NCBI GenBank assembly: GCA_020543525.1
Contig: JAHYIO010000031.1
Location: 1,364,001-1,428,000, forward strand
Length of the DNA stretch: 64,000 nt
Direction of reading: 5' to 3'
Origin: Coriolopsis trogii
Lineage: Eukaryota; Basidiomycota; Agaricomycetes; Polyporales; Polyporaceae
In this document: one piece after another, positions 1 through 13,200 of the stretch
Layout: every line of letters begins with the position of its first letter
How positions within the stretch are numbered: position 1 is the stretch's first letter
Program-made: the position numbers and the translations under genes
Notes under the pieces: model-generated
The model's database searches: none
Told to the model about the DNA's origin: nothing
What the model saw: the letters and a program-made list of their open reading frames with translations, nothing else

Positions 1-1768
1 GGGAGAGGTAACCTGCGAGGACGTCTGCACCTCGCGTGCGGAACGGCTTGAGGATGATGATCGAGATGAAGAGGAGGCCCTCGAGAACGACGAAGAAGAT
101 CGCTTGGACCATGCCGTGCTTGTCGGCAAAGGCGGTCACGAGCGCCTTGGTGATCATGAGGAGCAGGAGCGGGATGACATAGTAGACGCGACTGGGCCGA
201 TAGGGAGCGGTGAACGGCGTGACCGACGGCGAGGACTCGACGTGCGCCCATTTCCGTATCGGAAGGGAGGAACGGATGGCAAAGAAGGCGGAGGGAAGGA
301 CGATGGCCAACAGTGCGATGAGGAGGATGACGGAGAGCAGGATGGAGAGCCACGAATCCTTGAGGGTCCACTGGTAGAACGTGAAGATCAGGATGGGCGA
401 AGCCGAGATGAGGGCGATGCGGAGGCCCCAAGCACGAGCAAAGGAAGGGAAGCCAGTGCGCATTTCGACCACTCGGGAATGATTCTTGTACGACTCGGAC
501 CGAGAGAGGAAGATCGTCGCCGCGTAGACGAGACCAAGGGCGCCAAGAACGATCGCGGTGAGTATGAGGGCGACGAGGAAGATGGTCATGAACGCGTTCG
601 CGGTGGCGATACCGATAGAGTTGGTGTAGATGGGTATGCCAGCTTGTAGGACATTGGAGGAATCGGCCGTGACGGTGGCGACGTCTCCGCCGACAAGGAC
701 CTGGGGAGTGAGAGTGGAGGAGTAGTTGCCGAGCGGCAGGTCGGCGAGGTCGACCTTGGCGAGGGATGGCAAGGAGGCCAGGAGGGACTGGGGGGAGACG
801 TAGGTGGCCGAGTTGTAAGGGCTAAGCTTGCGGTTGACGAAAGAGATGGCGCCGGAATCGCTAGCATTGGAGAGGCCGCCTCCGGTGAGATGGCGCATGC
901 GGTTGATGGACTGCTGGATGGGAGAAGTGGAGGAAGCAGCGAAGAGACCCAATGCCCAGGCGAAGTTGAGGGTGTATGAGCGATAGAGGGAAGGGAAGTT
1001 GAGGCCGAGGAGGCCAGAGATGGCGATGGACTGGAAGAGGGCGATGGTGTCTATGAGGCGGATGGGAGCGAGAGCGAGGGGACCGTGGACTATGGACTGC
1101 CAGGCGGCGAGGGCGAGGGCGAGGAGGGCGATGGACGCCGTGGTCCACTCTACGGCATACTGGTGTGTTGACCAGCCGTTGGAGAGGGTGGTCTGAACGC
1201 AGGCCTTTACTCTGCCGGACTTGACGTCGGTGAGGGTGAGCTGAGCATAGGCCTCGATGTCGGGAATGTAGTATGCGATGTCTGGGATGTTGATGTCGAG
1301 TGAGTTTGGGAGGGAGATGGAGTCTGAACCGTTGAAGTCGTAGAGGGGGAGGGGGCAGAGGGCACCATCGAAGAGGGAGCAGATGTCGATGGAGACATTG
1401 ATAGGTTGCATGCCATAGACATTGAGAAAGAGGTTTGCGACGACATTTGTATTTGGGTCCTGGAGAAAGGTGAGGATGGGGCGATGTGTGGTGATGAGAG
1501 AGAACGTACGACGCTGGCTGCGGAGATGTTGAAGACTATGGACTGGTTGGATGCAAAGTATGCGATGTCAAACTGCTGAACGAGGAGGGACTCTGGAGGG
1601 GCGCAGTATGTGACGGAAGAGGTGACTGTATGGAGAGAGATGAGGGGGGAAGGAGATGAGAGGGCGAGGAGAGAACTCACAGAGGGAGTTGTCGCGTGCG
1701 GCGGCGAGAGCGGGAGCGAGAAGAAGGGAGGCAAGGGCAGGTCGCAGCCTGGCGACTGAGAAGAACAT
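1..1768 (-). CDS. TRP-like / flavin-carrier (ML-like domain) membrane protein, 3' part cut by window edge
   Basis: Three exons are seen on the minus strand: 1768-1681, 1625-1510 and 1459 to beyond base 1. Introns have GTGAGT..TACAG and GTACGT..CCAG borders. The first ATG at 1768 opens a signal peptide (MFFSVARLRPALASLLLAPA), followed by a lumenal part with paired Cys (SVTYC, DICSLF, GALCPL) typical of the ML-like domain. A long hydrophobic region with about eight or nine membrane segments follows, ending in the KPFRTRGADVLAGYLS stretch that lies after the last helices in this family. Fungal members (Flc1-3, Pkd2) act in the ER or plasma membrane in flavin/FAD carriage, calcium handling and wall maintenance. 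The C-terminal cytosolic tail lies outside the window. An in-frame ATG at 1849 exists, but it would place 27 residues before the signal peptide. Family assignment is firm; transport substrate is unknown. Confidence 0.82.
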
Positions 1769-2159
1769 GAAGGGCAAAAGACGGGCAGCAGGGAGCTGGC
1801 GAGATGTGCTATAAGAGACGGGAGGGAGGGTGAGCGTGCCATTGTGCACGAGGACAAGGGCATTGTTGTGCGTACCGGCGGGGGAAGTCTATTGACGGCC
1901 TCTATTGTGTGTTGTTCTCTGGGCGGCGGTTGCGGTTGCTTGGGGGGGAGAAAGAGCGGGAAGAGTTGGACGGCGGGTGTTTTGAAGGGCTGGAGGGGCA
2001 CGAGGACGACGTCGAGGACAGAGAGCTCCTCGCTGGTCGTTGGATCGACGAGAAGAGTGTGTGGGCCGACGCTGTCCGTCCTCGGCCCTCTCTCCAGGCG
2101 CCCATTGCGGGTATATCCGACGACAGGCGCCGCACTCGATGACTGTACCCGATTGCTCA
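1769..2159. other. Intergenic, upstream of the TRP-like gene
   Basis: This stretch precedes the TRP-like gene start and holds no supported gene. Open frames in it lack domains. It ends at the target-site duplication of the transposon at 2168. Confidence 0.6.
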
Positions 2160-2167
2160 TCCACGTC

Positions 2168-2185
2168 AGGACCCCTGACAATAGG
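2168..2185 (+). repeat. Left terminal inverted repeat of the hAT-like element
   Basis: Eighteen bases that match the reverse complement of 2926-2943 without mismatch. They directly follow the target-site copy TCCACGTC at 2160-2167. Confidence 0.93.
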
Positions 2186-2226
2186 CGACACAGCCAGAAC
2201 AGCGAGGTCAGGGAATGAGGTCGATT

Positions 2227-2906
2227 TGTCCGGACAAAATGCCACTTTTTGGCCTCAAAATGTCCGGATCTGTTCTGGGTCGGGCCCCCTTCGGGGGCCC
2301 TTTGTCCGGACGTTCGTTCTGGCTTATTAAGGCGGTAATTTTGTCCGGAGGTTGCATTTCACTTATCATGCGCGACCGAATCCTTGTTCTTGACGCATAA
2401 TATCGACATTTCGGCATGCTGCGTTGCATGCGAATATGATAGAGGCGGCATCGAAGAGTTTTGGCGCAGTAAGTCTGACTTACTGACATAGCCTGTTATG
2501 ATACCAAATTCTGTGGATGTTACCGAAATGCTACAGCAGAAGTGATAAGAGAAGCTCTCGGATAAGTGAAGGATTGGTACACTTATACCTGTCAAAATAT
2601 GTGAAAATTGCTGGTGAAGCGCAGATATGGTATTATCTAGCAACCTGGTGTGATTTTATCGGAAGTGCCGTGCCAAAATAATGACATTACGGGGCCAAAA
2701 CTTTGTGATAAGTGCTAGCGCTGGCTACAACGAAATCACTCATGTGGCTTGGCGCCGGTCGGTATGTCCGGACGAGGTTCCGGCAACCCATGGATTCCAG
2801 GGGAGAATGTCCGGGCAAAATCACCAGCTAGGTGCCCATTTTGGGCCTGTTTTGTCCGGACTGGTGACAGGCATCGGGGGGTCCAACGGCCAATTTTTGT
2901 CCGGAT
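2227..2906. repeat. Eight subterminal copies of a TGTCCGGA core inside the transposon
   Basis: Copies start at 2227 (full palindrome TGTCCGGACA), 2261, 2303, 2342, 2765, 2809 (TGTCCGGG), 2853 and 2899. Four lie within about 180 bp of the left end and four within about 180 bp of the right end, with none between. Several are preceded by T-rich or A-rich short runs. In hAT elements, short repeated subterminal motifs are often transposase binding sites. That role here is an inference. Confidence 0.85.
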
Positions 2907-2925
2907 CCTACACCTGGGTTCACCA

Positions 2926-2943
2926 CCTATTGTCAGGGGTCCT
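2926..2943 (-). repeat. Right terminal inverted repeat of the hAT-like element
   Basis: Reverse complement of 2168-2185, perfect over 18 bases, directly followed by the second target-site copy TCCACGTC at 2944-2951. Confidence 0.93.
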
Positions 2944-2999
2944 TCCACGTCCAACCATGTATTTCTGTCTACGCCCTACAACGTGCCGTGGCGCGCCCC

Positions 3000-4601
3000 T
3001 CACGCGTACCCGCTCTTGCCCCTCACCACTCCAAACGCAGGTCCTCCTTTCCCGAACATCCGACGAATGTCTTTCACCAGCTCTTCCGCTCTTCGTGCGC
3101 CGCAAAGTGGCCCCCGTGTTCGTGTTCAGACTCAAACACAACATTTCCTAGCGTCCGCAGCCACCTGCCCGCACAATTCCGTCAGTCTCTCCCCTTCTTG
3201 GCATTCACCACCAATACACCTACGTTCCAGGCACCCGGCCCAACTCCTTCGGGAAAAACGAGAACCCTGCCGGAATCGACGTCCACCTCACTCCCTTGAC
3301 CGCAGGCGACTCGAACCCGTTGGTCATCTCCTTGTAAATCCTCAGCGACGCCGCAGATCCTGCCCGCGAGAACCAGTACCCACTCGAGCACTTTCAGTAC
3401 CCTCTCACCCTTTTTGGCACCACTCACCTTCATCGTCCTCCCACCCGTACGAGTCGCTTCAGTTCACCAGATTCTCGTACATCCACCCGAGCAGCCCAAC
3501 AGGTGAGTCTCCCAGAGAGTTTCCCAGTGTCTGCGGCTTCGTCGCCTGCTCGTGAGAGTAGCCTGATCCTTTTGCTCTGAACTGTCGTTGTCTCGCCAAG
3601 CCTGCCCTCTCTTCCTCCTTGTACGGCCTCACCAGGTGCTTTAAGTACAGTAGTGGAAATGAGCCCAGCGTCGGCGCAAGTGCACTGTCCGCTTACAGCT
3701 TCAGTCATGTACCGTCATCCAATTCAATACAACTCACCTTGGATAGTTCGAGAGCCATCCTTTGACGTGCCTGTGTGCATAGTACGTCGCAAGATACGCT
3801 GCCATCTGCAGTAGCACGCAGTCGTCAATCACGACTCTGTCCAAACAAAGCACGCATGCGTACATAGTGACCCCAATCGCCTCCCTGCACGACTGCACCA
3901 TATCCCCTTGACGTCAGCTGTCTGCCGTAGCCAGCATACCACACGTACCATATTCGTCGTATCCCAGGCTTATCATGAGTTTGTTCGCAACCTGGCCACA
4001 CGACCCTCAACGCCGTCGTCGACCCATGACGTCAGCGACAGACACTCACTTCCGCATACTCACGCGATGCAAATCCCTTCTTCGTCGGTCCTTCCGAAAA
4101 CCCAAAGCCAGGCAAGCTGAGGGCGACCACATGGAAGCTCGGGTCGTCCGGCGAACTAGCCGTCAGAAGTGGTAGCATCTTTCGGACTTCCAAGAAATGA
4201 CCAGGCCCTGAAAGGAGTTCATCGCATGATAAGGCCCCAGTTCTCATTTACAAAAACGGCAAGTACTCACAACCATGTATGAACAGCAAGGGCACCGCAC
4301 TCTCTGTCGCGCTCTTCTGGTGCACATAGTGTATGTTCAGCGTACCGATTCCCTCCACGGGTATGTCACGCGTGAACTGCGGTAGCTTGTTGACCTCCGC
4401 CTCCGACTTGCGCCAGTCAAAGCCAGTCCTCCAACGCTCGACGAGTCGCTTGACGTGCGCCAGCGGCACCCCATACTCCCAACCAGCATCGTCCAGCTCG
4501 TCCGGAAAGCGAGCCAGGTCCAGCTTCTTTTTCAGCGTGCCCAGATCGTCGTCAGAGACACGCAGGATGAACTGCTGCTCGGGGCCTATGATGGGGGACA
4601 T
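3000..4601 (-). pseudogene. Epoxide hydrolase (alpha/beta hydrolase, EHN domain) with three disabling lesions
   Basis: Starting at ATG 4601, exons 4601-4271, 4207 onward and several more rebuild a microsomal-type fungal epoxide hydrolase in order: EHN domain (MSPIIGPEQQF..WRTGFDW), oxyanion motif HGWPGHFLE, nucleophile motif VQGGDWGHY (Asp), cap helix, QATKPQTLGNSLGDSPVG, lid segment ending in YWFSRAGSAASLRIY, FPKELGRVPGTW, and the catalytic His motif EHEHGGHFAAHE near the end. The reading frame is broken at three places. A TGA at 3461-3459 sits where the family has Trp (LVN-stop-SDSYGWEDDE). Bases are missing near 3384-3378 between VLEW and YWFS, shifting the frame. One base is missing near 3091-3087 between AAHEE and EELVKDIRRMFG. 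A 3' intron choice can skip the second lesion but not the TGA or the third. Probable pseudogene; assembly errors at all three sites are the alternative. Confidence 0.8.
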
Positions 4602-5732
4602 GGTGAGAGTACCCTGTTCACTGCGGTTCGGGAGTCTAGAGCTAATCGCAGGATCGTCACTCGCACGCGTGATGCGGTGCTCTGTATATTCAAATCGTCT
4701 GACTCCCAACTCGGGACCGATGCTCTAAACTCGCGACACACATGTGTATAGGATGCTATTCACTCGCGAGACGACGTCGGGACGGTCGCCTGAGGGGGAT
4801 TCGGAATGGGCAGTCAAGTCCCCCGTCTGTCCGCCGTACGTACAGTGAAATCGTATACATCGACGCGCTCTTGCTGATTATATTGCATATAGGACATCCA
4901 CGACCCTCGCGTAGTGTACGATGTGCCAGTAGCTGGGCCATCTCTCAGGCAAGGCTCGATCTAGGGCCCGGGGGGATAACCGTACGTCACTCGCCAACAG
5001 GAAGCCCACGCATGTTCAAAAGATAACAGATGTGCGTCGAGCGAAAAGCTCTATACTATGAGATAGCCTCACACGCCAACCGGGAAGGGCGACGTACTAT
5101 CCGGCATATCTAGTTAAATACGTGACGTCTTGCTGTGCGGCTTCTTTCGGAGTATTGACCGGTGAGTCCTCAATATACGAGAGCCAGCGAGCCGCTGATC
5201 CTGCATGGGCTGCTTTGGCACCTGCGGAATAGACGTGACGCTGAGTTGTACGCCACTAGTGGGCCTTATCCTGGCCCGAATGTCGTGAAGCGCGCTGCAG
5301 AAGAACTGGACTACTGAGGGCCACCAATGCGTCGTCATGATAAATAAAGGGGAGGAGATGCAACCTGTAACGCACCAAGTCGGAGTCGCGAGCCGCGATG
5401 TTTCCTCCCTCATTTCCGCATCGTCTAGACACTCACTGACATATGTCAGACGACTGGAAGCTTGAGATAGACTACGTATGTGATTTCTTTCTGCAAATGA
5501 GTACTTCTCGACTCGCTATTATCCAAAGCGCTTACTACGTCCTAATCCAATTGGCATGTGTCTGTCTATATTTGCGACACATGAAATCTTGAGAGCGCAC
5601 TTCTATGTGCATGACAACGGCGCCAGCAAGTCGACATGCAACAACAGAAAGGCTACTGGCTGAAGTTCCGTGTGAAAAAGTCCTGAGTCCTGACTGTGAA
5701 CCTGGGTATCCTATCGATGTTCAATTTGTCTA
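4602..5732. other. Intergenic between the epoxide hydrolase pseudogene and UGP1
   Basis: About 1.1 kb with only short frames that lack family features and splice context. It holds the former promoter of the epoxide hydrolase and the 3' flank of UGP1. No repeat or RNA gene was recognised. Confidence 0.55.
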
Positions 5733-7751
<2,019 letters not shown>

Positions 7752-8603
7752 GGCGAGGATTGCGTCGACAGCCTTGGAGGATAGACGATATGAGGGGATG
7801 GAGAGGGAAGACGGAAGAAGAGGGATGGATGTCGAGGGTATTTATGCGGGGAGGTCGAGGTCTGGTATGATCGCATACAACCGGCGCGCGCGGTACACTC
7901 TCGCGTACGTACAGACCCTGGGCCAGTACATCCGAATCGATGCGCAGTCTGACTTCTCGATCTCAACTCCCTTGTTTCGACGCGCTTACAGTTGGTCCCT
8001 CGCTGCAATCATCGCGCACAGTGCGCTCAAGAGCGGGCGCAGACACGATAGGTAAGATCAGACTATCTGCCCCGTCTTTGCCCCACCGGGGAGACGTCGA
8101 AAGGCTAGATAGGGCAATGGGATGAAAGAGAAGTGGAAACAGGGGCAACAGTTCCAGGGCAAGAAGGAATGTGCCTGGGCCAGGGGGACGTTGGGAGATT
8201 GAGAGGATGGGAGAGCAGGACAGGGAACATGTCAGCATTCAGGGAAAGCGGGAGAAAGCACTCCCTGAGTTGGCGATGTGGACGGTGTGCAAGCATGTTT
8301 GAACGGAGAGGAGACGAGCATCGAGTGCATACATACTCGCGGGGTGATGAAGACATACAGTATGTGCCCATTCGCAGCCAGAGGAGCACCTGGGTCCTCG
8401 GCACGTCCTCAGCAATAACAAGTCAAGTCGTCTCCTGGCCCCCGCGGCCACAACGGCCCGAGGCTCAGCGTCTCCTCTGGGTGGCTGCATTCCGTCGGAG
8501 TTGAGCGGCCATCAAACCTTAGTTCGTGAACTGCAAGCCTTCGTGCACACCCAATCTGCCATACTGAACACCGCCGTCCCCTCAAGCCTCAAGACCATCC
8601 GAC
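7752..8603. other. Divergent promoter region between UGP1 and RPS8
   Basis: An 850-bp region between the starts of two highly expressed housekeeping genes read in opposite directions. Apart from the TATA-like box at 7839-7845 no clear element was recognised, and no gene is supported. Confidence 0.5.
7839..7845 (-). promoter_or_regulatory. TATA-like box of UGP1
   Basis: ATAAATA on the minus strand, about 90 bases upstream of the UGP1 ATG at 7751. Position and sequence fit a TATA element; the transcription start is not known. Confidence 0.4.
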
Positions 8604-9632
8604 ATGGGTCAGTCTCTCTATCCTTCCCGTTCTACTCATCGGCGCCCTTGGATGGCTGTACTCATCATCTTCTCTCTTTTCACTGGCAGGTATCTCCCGA
8701 TCGTCCCGGCACAAGCGTTCGCCCACGGGTGCCCAGCGTCCCCACTACCGCAAGAAGCGAAAGTTCGAGCTCGGTCGTCAACCTGCCAACACCAAGCTTG
8801 GTCCTAAGCGCATCCACACCGTCCGTGTACGCGGCGGTAACCTCAAATACCGCGCTCTCCGTCTCGACTCTGGAAACTTTGCTTGGGGTAGCGAGCATGT
8901 GACGAGGAAGACGAGGATTATCGGTGTCGTGAGTCGTGCCTCCTCACAATATAATGGTCAAAATCTCAATAACCACCGTTCTCGAACGTGTCATTCGTCG
9001 ACCGCATCTTGTCTCCCCAGGTTTACAATGCTTCCAACAACGAGCTTGTTCGCACCAACACCCTTGTCAAGAGCGCTATCATCCAGGTCGACGCTGCTCC
9101 CTTCCGGCAATGGTACGAGGCTCACGTGCGTAACTCCACATACATTAGCATACCGCGTACGGCCTGTCCTGACATCGCGCGCGTTGCCATAGTATGCCCA
9201 GCCTGTGACTAAGAAGGGTGCGAAGAAGGATGCCCCTGCAGAGGGTGAAGAGGAGAAAAAGCAATCCAACCACGTCCAGCGCAAGCTGGAGGAGCGTAAG
9301 AAGGGTGTGTATTCAGTTGTTTACGGCCATCCGGCGGCCTGCGATACGATAGAGATCTCACGTTGCCCGGGACTTGTCCAGACGCGAAGATTGATCCTCT
9401 GCTCGAGACACAATTCGCCGCCGGCCGGCTGTACGCAGCTATCAGTAGCCGACCTGGCCAGTCGGGTCGCGCAGACGGATACATTCTTGAGGGCCGGGAA
9501 CTCGAGGTATGTCGCGCGACAGTCTGCGGTCGTGGCGGTGGGAATGCATTCGCTGACGGGCTATCACGTGTGCTGCAGTTCTACCTGAGGAAGATCAGGA
9601 CTGGCAAGCAGAAGCACGCACACGCGGCATAA
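8604..9632 (+). CDS. RPS8: 40S ribosomal protein eS8
   Basis: Small-subunit ribosomal protein of cytosolic ribosomes. Exons: 8604-8607 (ATG G only), 8690-8928, 9021-9125, 9193-9304, 9382-9506 and 9579-9632, giving 212 residues, the usual size. The protein opens [18 protein letters not shown], the invariant eS8 start, then [56 protein letters not shown], a Lys/Glu-rich insert, and [16 protein letters not shown] [20 protein letters not shown], ending [13 protein letters not shown]. Splitting the start codon region off in a 4-base first exon followed by an 82-bp intron is common in fungal ribosomal protein genes. Every junction keeps frame and has GT..AG borders. Very secure. Confidence 0.96.
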
Positions 9633-10218
9633 GGACGGGTGGTGATGTAATCCGCCTTCTCTGCTTGCTTCATGGGTCGGACGCAGGCGTGGCGTGCGAT
9701 GCGACAGGATGTATTCTTTACAAAATTCCGGCTATGATGTTGACGTCGACGCATGTTCCCCGCCCTAGTACCTACTGCATTACTGTATGATGAATATGCT
9801 TGCCATGCGCATGACCGGGATTGACGGCGTGGGCTGAGACCGAGATGAAGACGGAGAGGTGTTGTTGTGGGGCCGGCGTTGTGTGCTGCATGCGCAGCGT
9901 ATGGATGTGGCCAGCGAAGGCCTTGTGTCACTGTCCTCCTGTGTTGTGTCTCTGCGTTGTATCTGTATTGTTCTGAGCACGCCAGAGCCGGGGCCACAGC
10001 AACGGACGGGAGGACATAAAGCGCGGGCGGCCAGCAGCCCCGGGCGTCTGCCCAAGGATTCCCAACTCGGCGGACCGCGTGTGTCTCTCTGTCCGACTCT
10101 CTCTGTCCCCGGCCGTGCCACCGCCTGCCTCCTCTTCCCTCCGTCCCACTCCCTCCTCCCTGACCATCTCCCGCTTCCCGCCCCCTCCAACGCGCCAACC
10201 CGCGCCCCAACGTCCACG
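9633..10218. other. Intergenic; pyrimidine-rich leader upstream of the Set9-type gene
   Basis: The first part is the 3' flank of RPS8. From about 10080 to 10218 the plus strand is strongly C/T-rich (CTCTCTCTGTCC and similar runs), as in promoters and 5' leaders of many filamentous fungi. No gene is supported. Confidence 0.5.
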
Positions 10219-13200
10219 ATGCCTCCTGCGGCGGGCTCCACCAAGTCCGTCCTCAAGGGCGCATGGAGGCCAACCAAGATCATGAACATGCGCGACCTCT
10301 CGCGCGACGACGACTTCCTCAGCCACCTTCTCGTCGAGAAACTAGGCACAGGCGGCTTCCCTCTCGTCGTTCACAAGATGGATCCCTCCAGGAGGCTCCC
10401 AAAGTCTGATCCAGAGCAGCTCATGCACATCGTTCGACGTGTAAGTCCCTCCTCTCCCTCCCCTCCCCTATGACGTCTCATCGCACCTTCTTCTCCTTCC
10501 CTTTCCAACGCGTATAGCTCGTAGCGCACAAGGGTCCCTATCAAACAGCCATTCGCAAGGCTGTCGACGATATTCTATCGTGCGTGCTTTCCGTCCTCCT
10601 TTCCTAACCATCTCCTTCATATTCTTCACAGGCTCCCCGCTGTCCGCTATTACATACGATCCTATACGCAGAAGCAGATAAACGCGTTTGCCACGTAAGT
10701 TCACCTCCCTCGCGTCACTTACCCTCCCGCGCGCGGTAGTGAACACCATTCTCTCCCCTCCAGTCATGCCTCCCGTTATTTCGAGCTTTATTTGCCATCT
10801 GGTTCAATCGAAATCGCCCACACCTCTAGATACTCTCACAGGACCGGCAAGTCCGAGCTATGTATCCTTGCCACCCGTCCCCTCGTGCCTGGCACCGTCA
10901 TCTCCGAACTCAAGGGCTCAATGGCTGACCTTACCGAGGAGGAAGACAAAGAACTCAAGGGCACTGACGTCGGACAAGCCGAAGGCGTTGGAATCCGTCG
11001 CGATTTCAGTGTTATCCACTCCAAGCAGCTCAAGAAGAACCATTTGTTTTTGGGCCCGGCTCGGTTTGTGAATGTAAGCATATCTTCTTCCTCGCTGGGA
11101 CTCTCAACTCAATCGAGCCGGTGTATCCCTTGTTCTTCGCTGCTGTCGTCATGACGTTGTCGCCCATGCCCATCATCGCGTCATACAGCACGATTGCGAT
11201 CACAATGTGGAATTGTTCCGCGAGGGCCGGTACATCACCTTTCGCGTCAGGAAAGCTATAGGTGTCGGAGAAGAAGTCACCGCGCATTATGGCGATGGTT
11301 ACTGTAAGTTTTTCCTGTGCAAGCTTCTTGATCGCACCATCTATCACTCCTTCTCACACATCTACCCAGTTGGCCGCAATAACCGCCACTGCCTCTGCCA
11401 TACCTGCGAGATCAACAAGCGTGGCGGGTACGCTCCCCAGAACGATGACGACTTATCAGACTCTGCCTCCTCTCCAGACACCGCCTCTTCTTCGGATGAT
11501 TCGGAGGACTCGTCGGATCGTGAGGAGGCCTCAGTGTCTGCGGGCGTGAACGTCAACGAGCGTCGCACAAGGCGTGGAGTATATGCGGTCCTCCCTCAAG
11601 AGGAAGAAGATGGCTCTGACGCTGATGTCGAGGCCGACGGGGAGGTTGACCCCGACGCCACATCGGAGCTCACATCTGTACCGCGCTCGTCTTCCCTAGG
11701 GCCTGTCGCAGGTCCCTCGAATTCGACTGGTCTCTTGACCCCTGAAACAGAAACACTAGTCGCGGAGAGCCGTTCAGCTTCTGTGGCGTCTACACCGAGG
11801 AAGGCGACACCTGCAGCAACCTTCACCATCTCTACACGCGCGCAGAAGGCGCGAGCGGCGTCCGAGCTAGAGAGCATCAGCGCGAGCATCGTTGGCAAAG
11901 GCAAAGGCAAGGCGCGCGCCACGGTCTCGCGCTCTGCCTCAGCGGTCCGTCAGCTCGAAACGCCGCCGCTGACTTCCGACAATGGGTCTATCGCGGATGG
12001 CCCCAGCCTTCGATCCTCTTCTCGCTTGCGTGCACGAGGCGATGCAGCCTCGTCCGCGTCTCGCGTCAGCACCCCTGCTCCTGATCGCAAGGGCAAAGCT
12101 CCTACGTCTGCACGTAACTCTACCGCAGACATCACCGACCTCAAGGGCAAAGTAAAGGACGACCCAGAGTTGGAGGGTCGGTCGCTGCGGCGGCGCCCTC
12201 CAGTGCCTGCGGCGATAGATGCGCTCAACGCCACTAACAAGAAACCCCAAGATGGTCCGCGCGGTGTCGACGGAAAACTGTTGCCAACCTGCATGACGTG
12301 CAAGAACGTCCTGCCCGTGATATCGGTGGAGGACAAAGTAGTCTGGAATGGAATGCCGGAGAAAACGGGGAAGCGAGGGAGGCCGCGCAAGCAAGTGAAC
12401 CAGGAATGTCCGAGGTGCGTGGCAATCATGTCTCTTCGCCGTTGATTTGAGGGTGTTGATCATGGCTGTTTTTCGTAGGTGCATGCGTCATTTTGCTATC
12501 TACGCGGTACGTTGGCCAGAGCGCACGCCCTCGGACGGCACCCCCGCTTTCGTTCCCACTCCCAGAGAAAATAGGAGTACCACGCCCGCCCACCTGTCGC
12601 ACAAGAATCTCGCAGTTATCAATCACAAGCTCTCGAATGCTGCATCCAGCTCTCGCTCGGCATCGGCGGTCGCGAAGAGCTCACCCAAGCGACCTCGCAC
12701 TGTCGAGGCGGAAGCTCCACCACCCAAGAGGCAGAAAGTTGAACCTGCCCCGCGCGGACGCCCATTGAAGAACAAAGTGGGTATGTCCAGTAAGGCACGT
12801 CAGATGCTCGGTGTGCGGGAGCGTCGCAGTAGTCGCACTCGCATACCGAGTCTCAAGATGCGCGAGAGCGAACCACCGCCCAAGGGCCCAAGTGCTTCTC
12901 CGATTGCCTCGTCGTCGAAGGTGCCCATCTCGACTGCATCCATCGCGACAACAGCGACTACTGCGTATGAGACAGCTTTGAGTCCTCCTCCAAAGACCCC
13001 GACTAGCGACCCTCATCATCTCCGGAGCGCAGGGGGCGATCCCCTGGATGTGCCGACTACGCCCGTCAGCATCAAGACCGAATCAGGGCCGAAGCTTCTC
13101 ACTCCAAAATCCCTCGCTGTTGCGTCGCAGCCGCGCGAAGCGAACGGCAGATTTGGCAAGAAAGCCAGCACGAACGGGATGTATATGCGCAAGAACTTCC

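Larger units (their letters stand above)
2168..2943. mobile_element. Non-autonomous hAT-like DNA transposon (MITE), 776 bp, intact ends
   Basis: The element has perfect 18-bp terminal inverted repeats (AGGACCCCTGACAATAGG at 2168-2185; its reverse complement at 2926-2943). It is flanked by a perfect 8-bp direct repeat TCCACGTC at 2160-2167 and 2944-2951. An 8-bp duplication is the hallmark of the hAT superfamily. No transposase reading frame is present, so movement would need an enzyme supplied elsewhere. Inside are eight copies of a TGTCCGGA core arranged four near each end, and a strong hairpin at 2282-2300. The centre (about 2400-2740) is visibly richer in A+T than the flanks. Perfect TIRs and TSDs suggest a fairly recent insertion. 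It sits 56 bp downstream of the epoxide hydrolase pseudogene and about 390 bp upstream of the TRP-like gene start. Superfamily is inferred from TSD length; the exact family is unknown. Confidence 0.88.

Noticed and set aside
104..649. Plus-strand 181-codon open frame rich in Arg/Asp/Glu/Gly
   Set aside because: It is the antisense shadow of the TRP-like membrane protein exon, whose GC-rich codons leave the opposite strand open.
1207..2181. Minus-strand 324-codon open frame
   Set aside because: Reads through two clear introns and is out of frame with the TRP-like protein in most of its length.
2749..3555. Plus-strand 268-codon open frame
   Set aside because: It crosses the transposon end and then runs antisense to the epoxide hydrolase pseudogene.
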